Positions 23,201-35,200 of a stretch of 64,000 bases of DNA are shown one piece after another (the first letter of the stretch is position 1; each line of letters begins with the position of its first letter). This DNA comes from Ligula intestinalis (Eukaryota; Platyhelminthes; Cestoda; Diphyllobothriidea; Diphyllobothriidae), in NCBI GenBank assembly GCA_036362985.1, contig JAYGXS010000003.1:83186870-83250869 (forward strand), in the 5' to 3' direction. Under the pieces are notes generated by a model. The model was given only the letters and a program-made list of their open reading frames with translations, searched no databases and was not told the origin of the DNA. The position numbers and the translations under genes are program-made.

Positions 23201-26200
23201 GGGGCTCCTTTCAGTTGCTGATAGTATTGGTTGTTGAATGAGAAGTTGGTTTGTAGGCATAGGTCCAAAATTTCAAGTAGCGCAGTTGCAGGGGTATCAG
23301 TCTTGTAGGACTGTAGTAGTTCGTCCGTGCACTGCTTTACTATTTCTAGTGGTATGGAAGTGAACAAACAGACGACATCAAATGAGACAACAATCGTCAA
23401 AGAAAAAAGATTCAGGCAATATCAGTCTGACGCCATGTACCTGGTGTAGCCTTCCTTACATTAAAAATGTCTCCGAACTTGTTGCCAGAGATTAGAGGAA
23501 GCATCACATACGGGTGGCCCATAAACCAACAGCGACAATCGGTACATCCTAAGGATAGGATGAACTATTTAGACAGGAAAGGAATTGTCTACAAAATCCC
23601 ATGTGGATCATGTGATACGGTTTATTGTGGCCAGACCGGAAGACGCGCCTCTGTGCGCATTCATGAGCATCAATTAGCGGTAAACAGACTAGACCGTCAC
23701 TCTTAAGTCGTCATGCATTGCGTAAACACTGAACACGAGTCCACATGGGAAAAAAACTCGTATTGTCGCTACCTGCTGTTCCAAGAAAGGACGTGAATTC
23801 CTAGAAGCGATGCACTCGGACACTTCATGCATCAACAGACATGTCGAGTTGGACTGTTCGTACAAAAGTCTCAACCAGAAATGGGCGAGACACGAACCTA
23901 TCCGAACAAAAAAAAACACTGCAGCAGCCCACGCCACTGTATTATTGATTTTCCTACGATTTAAAATGTTAACTGTTAGTTGTTTTTGCATTCACTTTTC
24001 CCGATGTCTGAAGACAAAGCGGGGTCTCCAGCTTCGAAAATTCACAAAATAAAATTTCTCTGTCCCGAAAAACCTATTGAACTTCAATAGTTTAAACTGG
24101 CTGTAGGACTGCTTAGGTTTGCATTAAGGCATGATTTATGTCATATTAAAGTTAATTGACTAGTGTAATTTCCAGTTTTTATGTTTTGGGATATTCTTCC
24201 ATGCGAAACAGAATTTGAGCTGATACATATACCAATTCTTGTGACCATGGCCTTTTTATATATTTTGAGAGTCACGAAAACGCTGCCCGACTGATTCCTC
24301 CACAAATATCAGTGCCTTGTCCCCGATTCCTAACAGTTCAGTAGATGGGTTAGCTCATGATAGGTTAAGATCAAATTTCGAGTCTGTCGTTCTTTGTCAT
24401 TCATTGAGTATATTGAGGCGCAAAATAAATTTTACCAGAATATAGTTTATTTCAGGGCATTTAATTGAAGGAAAAGGTTGACCAACTCGGGCCAAATACA
24501 AGTTTTCTTGATATAAAAAGAATTTTCTGTGCAATTGAATGCTGCAGACCAAAACATCTTGCTTGTGTGTGTTGTGCTATAAACAAACATTAACAAGAAC
24601 CAGAAACATTTTAAATTATTTTTGTTCAGAGAACGGAAAATTTTGTTTTGTCTTTATGAAATTAAGACAAGTGAAAGTATAAGATAGCACATTATTTGAT
24701 GGAGAAGGAGAACGGATTCAGTTTCAAAAACATGTTGTTCCGCAAACCCTGTACGATTAATGCCACTAAATTAAGTAATCGATTAATGAGCCCCTAAGTT
24801 TCTTTTACTACGCTGAAAATAGGAGCCCTAATCAATCATTTATATGAACATCCGAAAATGCCCTTAGTTTCCTCTCTTACGCCGTAAGCAAAGGGGCTGA
24901 AAACATTTACTATCTAAAGAGCAGAACCAACGAATTTAGAACTCAAAGGGCAGAAGGTTATTAGTTTGCTGAAAATCGTAGTTTACATTCCGTCACTCTG
25001 CTGTACTTTTTAACTCATAGAACGGAACTCAGAAGTAAGCAAATATACACATCATCGAAAAGTTAGTTTTTCAGTTTTCAGCAGAGGAATCATCCCTAGT
25101 TTTTAAGGAAATACAAAGTGGTTAAACTTTTCTATTTGGATCTCGACTTAATCTTCAAAAAGTTAACTTACGCATATGTTCGAATCCGAAATATCTGATA
25201 AAAACGATTTTTCACGAGGATACGTGTTATACATTGTTTTGTTATTAAGTGCAGGCGTATCTTATCGCCACTTTTGTTGTGGTCGTTCATTTTTCTTGGC
25301 AATGAGTTGAAATGTTTTGGTGATTTTAAAACCATGACACAAACAGGTAGCTGTATCAGAAATAATGTTTAAATAATTTTAAGAGATATTTCATTTTGAA
25401 GTTTTTGATAAATGCCTAGAACAAATAAGGTATTTGTGGGCAAGCTAGGAAAACACTGAAAATCGTTAAATGGTTAACACTGTCAGACAGGCGTCCCAAG
25501 AAATATAATTTCAAGGAAAGGCTTCATTTGGCAGGTCGTCGTCAGGCTTGAGAAAATATGCAAAGAATAATTCCTCATTTTCTCAAGGGACGCTTTTCCT
25601 TGAAATGTTAAACACTATTTCAAGAAAGATCGGAACCTCGTAACATTCACTGTCTTGGAATAATTTAAACATGGGACAGAGAGAAATCGCTCTTAGTATA
25701 CTCGATGGAAGGTGCCTGTCGAACGTCAATGAACAAAAAGATCTGGCTCTTGTGCCATCCCTAAAGCCGTCTTTACAGTGTTCTAGGGCTGCCAAGAGGG
25801 CGAACAGTGTTCTGTTTGCCACTAAGCGAACTTTTTTCGACATAGACAAAAAACTATTCTGCAAAAGCTATGGAACATTTATTCGCTCACATCTGGAGTA
25901 TGGCGTTCAGGCGTAGCGACCATGGATGCACAAAGATAACCAGATGCTGGAAATAATTCAGCGAAGGGCAACAAAAATTGTGAAGGGCTTAAGTCTCCAT
26001 CTTACGAATTTAAACTAGAAGCACTTAACGTTTTCCCCCTTGAGTATAGACGAATCCGCGGCGACCTCATACAGACGTACCGCCTCGTGAGGAATCGGGA
26101 GTGTACCCTGAAGTTTGATGACTTCTTCGCCTTCGGCACTTCAACCAACCTCCATGGGAATTCCCTCAAACTGCGGGGAACCCTATCCCATCTAGAGGTC

Positions 26201-29200
26201 CGCAAGCAGTCGTTCTCACAACGAGTCATCGGTTCCTGGAACGGACTGCCCGAGGAGTTCGTAATGGCGAACTTCACAGATGCGTTTTTAACGGAAACTG
26301 GATGAACATCTACTTAACACTTACCGTGCACATGTAAAAGGAAGCAGGAATAATTTACGCCCCGGAAATACCCATAGATCAATATTTACATTTGTATATG
26401 CTACTCACTATTTTACAGTAGCGCATTTTATGTTGGATATATTATGTACACACGAGACTATTCTGACTGCTCACACGCACACGTTAAAATTTGCATATGT
26501 ACATAAGTTACTGAATGTTTTAGGTAACATATTTTATTTTGGATATTTCATGCATACTGTTTTCAATAGGGTCTTCAGAGGCATTGCCTACTACTTTAAA
26601 TATACTGAACTATACTGAACTACATCCGGTCAAGTTAATTTTCCACTGACCAGAAGGTCCATGTGTAATCTTATGAAATACCTTACACACCTGACGTTCC
26701 AAATGGCACAGTGAAGTGAAAATATGGTTGACTTAGTCAAACTTATTGGCAGGAGGATATAAATGTTTCTTTGGCATGTGTTTACTGCGTTCCAGTGCTT
26801 CTCTGACCCCGCAGTATACGATACTTTACACTCTGCGCAATGTGGAAGGATAATCATCCGAAACATTTCAGCAATGCACTATTGCTGCTTTATTTACTTT
26901 GTTTTGTTTTGCATGGACAGACTACAGATACACTGTAAAGGTACGTTTTCTGAATACTCCCGATTTTACACTTTATGGAATTATATATTTTCTAAAAAAG
27001 ATGACTTCACTCTACAATATAATGTTGCTTGATAAACAAAGATATGCCCTTTTGCTCATTAGGATGTTTACTTTTCTACTGTAAGATTTTTGGGACAGCA
27101 GTATGGACTAATTGGGCGTACCAGGGATTTTCTTGTATAAATGCTTGAATGTTATCAGTTAGCCCAGCTACTGTATACATCCCCTGCTCATCTTGTCTGC
27201 GGCATTTGACGTCGTTAACAAAATCACATTCCTATATGTCCAGCTGCAGAGGCACTACGACAGCTCTATCCAGCGCAAGGAATTCCTTAACTTCCACAGG
27301 TTAGTTTCCTTAAATATACACAAAACTAAACCCAAACTTTGAAATTGGTGAATTAGAACTCCAGCAGCTGCAGAGTACACTTCGTGCAAATGGATATGCA
27401 GAGAGACTCGTCCTCCGGAGTGTACCGCTCTAATAGCAATGCGCGCGTTATCGGTTTACAAAAACCCGAGCTACACGCGTGGTTGAGTGTCATTGGCTGG
27501 GATAATTACGTAATCGAAAGACGATTGACTTATCGATTTTTGCATGCCCGCGCGCGCGGTGAACGCCATTTTGACGTAGCACAATCTGATGATTAGGCTC
27601 ACAAGTGAGTTCTCTTTACTGTGGAAGTAAATTCGGTAAACCTGTTGTTGTTTTGCTGTTTTTTTCGGCATGTGGAAGCCCCGTCAAAAAGAACATAACG
27701 ACGACGTGCTTCGCACGGTTATCATGAAGATTTACGTAAAACTGAGCAGCAAACACGGGAAATTCCGAGATTGTCAGACTGTGCTGACTGTTCTTGCAGT
27801 TCTTTATCGAAAAATTCAGACCGTAGCACATCATCAAGGGAGGAAAAAAGTTGGAGCAGTTTGACCTCCGAAGAGGTAACCGAACAGTCAACAAGTAACC
27901 CAGCAATGGAGTAAGAGCAGAGTCTGAAAAATGCTTTGTGGTCTTGGGCAATATACACCAACATCCCGATAAAACATCTGACAAAACTCCTCACAAGTTT
28001 GAAGTTTGTTGCCCCGAACTACCAAGTGATGGACGTACGCTTCTGGGAAGGAAGACCAAGCGTACAAAGGTAACGGCAATGGGTAGCAGTGTGTATGTCC
28101 ACATGGGACTTTTTACAAATTTAAGTAAGGAGATAAGTCAATATTTCATGCCTATTGTAGGAAATAGGATAATTAAATACTAAGCTATTTATGGACTACC
28201 GTTATATCGGAAAAGTAAGTGTGAGTTTTGGCCACTTAACCTTGTCACTCGCTAGTATCTTACGTATGGTTACCTACGTACTCATTTCCTAATTTACTTC
28301 TTTTAGATATACCCCGAAACCATGATGACGACAACGCGCCAGCGCCAAACGGACTTCCAGCGCCGTCTATGAACTCTACAATGATGCGTTCTGGTAACCA
28401 AGAATTATAAACACCGGCCGAAGATAACGTTTTTTATCATTTCGTGCCCGTATATTCAGGCCCGTTTTTAACATTAATATATAGATTCTAATAGATAAAC
28501 AATTTTCAAAAAAGTACTATTTCGCTATGTTTAGAAAAAGTGGGGGGGGGGGGGGGTTTGGCAGGAGAGAAGGTAACCCCTGTTCGAAGGAAATTCAATT
28601 TTTTTGAGCGACAAGCGCGGTAACGTGAGCTCGCTTGGAGCTCATTTTTTCGAGCCAGAACAGGTGGCCAAAAAGAACTCGATTCGAGCTCAATTCTTCG
28701 AATAAGTGAGCTCGTAATAAGCTCGTTTTTCTATTAGGGCGCCAGGTCTACCACGGCTACTGCAGAAATTAAAATCGTGTTCACAGAACTGCCCTCCCTC
28801 GGGGACTGAGCAAACAAATGTTTAAGGTAATGTCGATCAGGAGCGTTTTCCCCTCGGCAAACCTACGCGTTTTCTTCACGAATAATCCCGTTTTACGCTT
28901 GAGAAGACCGACGCCTATTTATTTACTCTTATGGAGTGGGCTACATTGTCCATCAAATTAGGCATCTGAAAATGAAGGTTTATAAACAAATAACTGCCCG
29001 ACTTGGCAAACTTTAAACCAGACTGATGTTCAGCTCTGTTTTCGCTTACCTATTCGAAAAGAATCACCCATCCAATCCCAAAAAAGCCTTTCAGGTGGTC
29101 TAATGGACACCAGCTAGTGTCGATAAGGGCCTTCTCCAACGGATGCTAGCAATAACTAAGTCAGTATCTAGGCGGATATCAAATCCAGCGCTGTACTGTC

Positions 29201-32200
29201 AAAAGACTCTAATACGGGCGCTGTTTCTTCAAGGGTCGGCTTCGACGTCAGATGGCGATCTCCAACCAACACAACTTCCTGATGGGAGCGGTTAACTCCA
29301 TAGATTCGGCAGAAATTTCTACTCGCTGTACTCGACCTATGAACACTGTTCGAGTCCTAACTTTTTCTCCCCACTACTCCCCACCATTCGGGTGTGACGT
29401 CCTCGTCGCGCGCAGACCTAGTAAAGAACTCAGCACCACACAGTATAGGAGGGTGACGAACAGAACCCAGGTGCTCAGGCACCATAGCAATCACCCAATG
29501 GCGCATAAACGCGGCTGTATTAGAACACTCTCTCAGAGTGTAAAAATAGATTGAAGTGAAGCTAGGAGACAAGTGCGAGAACTACAGTTGGCAAAAAATG
29601 GATACCCGAACAGTTTCGTCAGCCGCCGTCTCTGTACGCGCCCACGGGGAGCAAACGAAGGATAGCCACCAACACTGTCGCACATCCTACCGTACATATA
29701 GAGTGTGTCAAGAGCCCAGCAACGGAACATATCGCTGCAGAGCTCGGCGTGGATATTGTGCATCGTCCGACAGCTACCATGCTTTCGCAGATCATGCAAA
29801 GAGAAGACTTACTGGAGGTAGACGAGTATTTTGGCGTCGTGTATCTAGTGCTAAGTTGTGCCTGTTCATTTAATTATGCAGGGCAGACCGGGCGATAAAA
29901 TAGGTCGCAAATTGGGTCCATTGGAAACTTGCTTTTGTTTTCTTATTCTTCAATTGACTTCGCCATGGCTACTACTCAGTTAATGGAGACCAATCAGGCA
30001 CTCTGTAGACAAGCAGGCAATTAGTTCAGGACACCTGAATTTTCCAGTTTTAAAAATCTGGCAAGCATAACCTGAATGTTAATGCATCTCAGTTTAGGAC
30101 ATGGATATAAATGCGGCTGAGGCAGCGCAAATTATCCTGCGGCTTTGAAGAACAGTTATTATTGAAGATGGTAACAGGCGAGTTGTGCCAACAATGGAAT
30201 CCCCTTGTTTGTGACACTGCAAGAAAGGGCAAGGATATATCTTATGGCCGGCAAAGCCGGTCAAGGTAATACGTACGTCCCGCCTACTGAAAATAAATTG
30301 AAATCTGACTAAACTGCTTAAACGAAGGAAAAATAAAACAAAGCAGCTCAACTCGAAAGCAATCTACAAATAAAAGAAAACAAAAACGTAATAATAAACT
30401 TTAAACTAAGCTTAAACTCAACAAAAAATAAAATAAACTACAAACTGTAACCTATTTATGGCGCGTTTTCTTTCGCCAAATATTGGATTATTTAAACAAA
30501 TCTGGAACCTTAATTAAACTTACACCCTCTAACCTCTATCTTAACCCTAGCTCTATCGTAAAGGTAGAACCTACAATTCACACGGAGTGAAATCTCAAGC
30601 CTTCACAAAATTCTGACCCTAACTCCAACTCTGACTTTAGCCTCGGCCCTTATCTTCATCCGCTGACCTAACCCATTACCCTCAAGTTAATCCTAAACCT
30701 ATTTTCCCCGGAAGTGTACGTAAAGCCACGTGTAGCGTGGAAGGTTTCTGTTCCCATTCGCCAGCGAAGCTTTAGCCCTGCTCATATATATGAGCACAAC
30801 CTAATTATTAAGAAAAGTCTTTGAAAATAAACTAATTACGTACAGGGCGTAGTTCTCCCGCGAGGCCTTGCTTCAAGTAAAAACATGAAAAATCGCACTA
30901 CTGCAGCAACTTGAACGTTAACAAAACATCAAATTAAATAGCGCTTACAACTAACGAGGGGAGTGTAGGATTGAACAAGGGACGTTTAACTTCCAGTAAA
31001 AAGACTGCAGGTCAAACGAGCTGCAATCTTCTTGAACCTGCACTGCAGATACTCATGTTGTCAGCTCTGAAGACCCCAAACAGGAAAACTACTAAGGAGA
31101 CGGCAGCATCTACCATTCAATAAGAACAATTCAGAAGCAATCGAGCACATTGCTGAGGCACTATGTGTTGAAATTACCCATCAGCTCAAAGTTAACGAAC
31201 GTAGCAGGGTCATAAAACATAAGGGCATCTTGAATCTTAAGTAGCAGTCTTAGTATTACCGCATCCCGTGCGTAAACTACCCTTGTTATTACACGGCTCA
31301 GATTTAGCATCTGCTTCGATGACCTACACAGGAAAATTAGTTGGCTGCGCAAGGAGGCAACAAAGTATCGCATTCGAGTTTGACGCCGCAGCCGCCAAAT
31401 CGAAACGCTCACGTCGAAACCAAGGCAACCCAAAAACTGCTTTACACCGGGCTTCGGAAGAGAGCTCAATAAATCGGAATATCGATCGAGCGTAGGCATA
31501 CAGAGGTCTGCGTAGTCGCATCCGAGTTCACATCACTTATTTTTGATTGGGTCGTACGCCCTATAGCTTCATTTCCTGCTAAGTTTATCTGTGACGACGC
31601 ACTCTATTACATATTTGAAAGCTCGCGAAAAATCAAGGAAATTTTACTGACCTCCAGCAGTCTCCTTCCTTATTCATAAGTACGCCTGGAATTTGAACAA
31701 TTTGTCTCAGTAATTGGTCTTACCTTATCCTTTTACGGCGATGATTATTACCCTACTGGAAGGGCATTTTTTCTTGGATAATTTTCTGTTCTGATCAACT
31801 CTTAATACAAACGTCTTTGACAATGTCAATATGACCTGAGAAGTTTGAAGGGGCTTAGACGCTATAACGTTCCCGTGAAGTTATGGGCAAAACGCTAGTG
31901 TATTCCAATATAATTGCGTTTTGTACGGGTAGGGGCAGTTGCCTTTATCATAGTAAAACTGTTTCATTTTGACACGCTGGAATTTTGTTGTATGATCATG
32001 TTCCCACGAAAGTAATTCATTTTTTCTATAAGAGAGACCGCTAATGTCGGATTTCCACGGGCTGTTATGAGCTGCAACCATGTTCCGCCATTCATAGTTT
32101 CGAGGAAACCACATGTGACCGTATGTCTTACGAGATGTGGCCAGGGTAAGCTGCTGATTTAGGTGATCGCTTGATCAGAAAAATGTGTAAGGATTGTAGG

Positions 32201-35200
32201 CGTAGTCTACTACAATGCCAACTGCAGTACTTTATTTGTCATTCTATCAGGACCAAATTGGAGGCTTTTATTGTGTCAATCCAGTCAAAAAAACAGCGAT
32301 ACCCATCAGCTTCTGTGCGTTGGTTATAAAAGGGAGAAAGCGTTCACCTTATTGACTCATAATTTCCGAGATTGTTTTTAAACCACGAGTTGAAGAACGC
32401 GGACACGCAAACGATATTATTTGAGCCTTATCTAAAAACGTTAGCTATTTAGTTAGTTTAGAAGCAGGGAAGCATTAAAAGTTTCCATACTAAAAGTTGG
32501 TTTCGACTCTGCTTGCCGAACATTTGCAGAATTCTCTAGAAATGTGCAAACCTTAGGTTCAGTGAAAACCTTGCGAAATTCTGGTGTTAATATTTTTTAA
32601 GGTTACTTAATTTAATGTTACTCTAGTAGGGAGATTTGGTAGAGTTGAATAATCCTATCTGAAAAAAAAATACAGAAGACTAAATTGGCGAGCATACGTA
32701 ATAGTCGTCTGAAAGCTTTCATGCTAATTTTTGCAATTTTTAAAAAAATACTTCGTTTATTATTTTTATAAGTAATACATTTCCAAAAATGTTTTTTTAA
32801 AATCGTATGCTATGAATATGACACCTGATAACGACAGATAGAGGGCCTGTTCAGGAGGACGGAATGCCACCGATTCATCGGTCTGACGTGCATGCAATCG
32901 TCCCTAAGAGTTATTCTGCACCGTAATAAAGATACTACTTGCATGCTTGAAGGTACTCCAGCGAGCAGCCTTTTTAGTTAAAGACAAATGGAAGGAAAAA
33001 TCTTACAGGCGGTCCAGGTTTTCCAGGTGGCCCCGTTAGCTAAATTTGGAAAGAATTTTGAGAGGTTTGAATGGGTACAAGAAGAACTGTTAAGCAAGGC
33101 GAAAATTCGTTCTTACCACTTTTCCATCAACAGTGAGAACTTCACCCGGAGATCCCTAGATAAAAAATATTTTGACATTATTACTATGGCGAATGAATCC
33201 AAAAACATCAGCGTTTATATTTTTTGAGGGCTCACCTTATTTAAAAGAATTTTAAGGTTCATGTATGATTGAAATACATCATTTTAAAGTGGTTTACCCA
33301 TATTTATATGCGTAAGAAGTTGAGGCTAGTAAAATGCCACTTTAAACCGAGTGGAGAATGACTGCGATGATTAATTCCTCTGTTGTGGAAAGTGCTGAAA
33401 TTCACTTTTGAGAACACCCACACGAATGAGGACCCCTGTGCTCTAACTTTAACTCCAACGCACACGACTACAAACCTGACCTTCCAATCTTAAATTCCTA
33501 AACTTTGCAATAAGGTCAGCCGTAATACGGGCGGAAACGTTGTCTCGCCAACTTTGTACCGCTTTCCGCATTTCGAGAGTCCTGAGCTGATTCAGCTTGA
33601 TAAATGTCGCGTGATTTGTTTATGGGTATGACCAGCTGATGACAGTCAATGACCCAGAAACGGCCATTCCAGTCTCCCTTGTCTTTGCCGGTCATGTCCA
33701 TCTGCCAGCACTACTGTCCACTGTACACCTGTCGACGGGGTTCAAGATTGAGCGGGATGATTAAGTTCCGTTAGAGATCGGTTAACTTCCATGAACGAAT
33801 TTTTAATATTTCCCATCTGGAGCGGCAAGACAAAGAGCCCGCGGTTCATTATTTAGAGCGTTGGACTGCTAAACAATGGATCGCGGGTTCGAGCCCCGGG
33901 TGTTTGGCTGGATATGATTGGCTGATACCGACTTATGTGCCAGACATGTCCATTTCATTCTCCCTTGTCCGTGCCGGTAAAAGTCATCCGTGGCATCATT
34001 TCTTAATGAGATCGCGTGGCGTACAACAGTTCTCCAAAAAAGACCGCAGTTCTGAAGAGAAATAGGACAACCCCATAACGTGGTTATCTTCGACCGATGA
34101 CGAGCTGTGTTTCTACTTGATGGAAGTGGGCCATCTCAAGATTGGATAAAAAAAGGGGGAACAATATGCACTTACTGGTGGGCCAGGCAGCCCAAACGGT
34201 CCTGGTTCCCCTGGCTCGCCCTTGATACCGGGGGTTCCGGGGTTACCTGCTGCACCCTTTGCGGATTAAACCAAAAAAAATTGGCATTAGATCCAGTCCG
34301 CAGATTAGTCTGCAAGCATATTTTAAAATCAGTCTTAAAGGAGTATAAACTACTAATATAAACGAAGAGGGTAATTTCATGGAACAGTCACAAAGCCGGA
34401 AGCACGAACGCTGAAGCAAGAACTTAACTAGCCCGACGTTCTGACAGGGGCCTAGCAACGCCATATCAACGGCATACCGCACCAAGTGCAACTGTCCATG
34501 AGGCATTCCGGAGCTGCCAATTGTGCTAGCTATGTTGTGGTCTAGCAACTAAACCCAATCAATTTTGTAACACCTAAACAATCTTTTGCGAAAATTCCCA
34601 TGGAATTTTTCAAAAGATAAATTGGCGAACATGCGTTTGTTTTCGATAAATTCTCATCAGGCCTTTACATTTATATGGTACTGAAAAAAATAAACAATGG
34701 TGGTTAAAGGACAGATTTCGCGTTATTGTGGTCAGAGTCGGTGGGGGGGGGAGGGAGGTGGGGTGGGGGTTGGGGCCGTTGCGGACAGAAGGTCAATCTC
34801 TAGCAGACCCGGCGTCCGAGGCAGGTGATAAGGTGTGCATGGTTGGATTTAGGACTTGTTCGTCTCTGCGGGGGTCCGTTTCCGAGGCCAGTGGTCCACC
34901 GTGTGTAGGCATGTTAGCTAGTTTCGCCCATGGTAACTGTGGCGCCGCGACGAAGTTCTTTTGGGCGCACAGCACTTGTCGGCGTAGCCTAATGGCGGCA
35001 GCCTCTGCCGTCGCCAACAGACACTGCCCAAGTAATTTTGAGCAGCTCGAGGGCACCTTGTAGATCACTCGAAAGGCCTTTGGCATCCACGCGATGGTCA
35101 GAGTCTACCAGGTGCGCTAGAATGGAACTATTTATGTTCTTAATTTGGCCCTTCCTTTACCATGCTGGGATGCGTTCTCTTACTCTTTTGGATAATCCAT

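Larger units (their letters stand above)
22018..24090 (-). mobile_element. Penelope-like element with 700-base inverted arms
   Basis: Arms 22018-22725 and 23390-24090 are near-identical inverted copies, each carrying the linker, the GIY-YIG region and the 3' end of the element. Between them on the minus strand lies the RT core (22831-23400). The minus strand therefore reads RT, linker ([32 protein letters not shown]) and GIY-YIG, while the 5' half of the element has been replaced by an inverted copy of its own 3' half. The order RT then GIY-YIG is diagnostic of Penelope-like retroelements. Inactive: several stops in the linker, no N-terminal part. Confidence 0.9.
21772..33006 (-). other. Intron 10 of the collagen gene
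   Basis: 11.2 kb. It contains a palindromic Penelope-like element (22018-24090), a LINE 3' end (25671-26305), a Penelope-like remnant (29450-29910), a GAGCTC-rich patch (28620-28740), a G-run (about 28541-28557) and low-complexity text with repeated ccctaac-like words at 30520-30710. Stretches 24100-25500, 26400-28500 and 30720-33000 hold only short frames without resemblance to known proteins. Confidence 0.5.
33040..34175 (-). other. Intron 9 of the collagen gene
   Basis: 1.1 kb carrying a SINE-tail fragment (33540-33720) and a SINE (33830-34000), both on the plus strand. Confidence 0.6.

Noticed and set aside
30520..30710. Telomere-like repeats (ccctaac words)
   Set aside because: Words such as aaccctagc and ctgaccctaactcc recur but never in uniform tandem units; degenerate low-complexity DNA is enough.
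31161..31520. 112-codon minus frame as a host exon or retroelement
   Set aside because: No RT, endonuclease or other motif could be matched, and two other frames overlap it.
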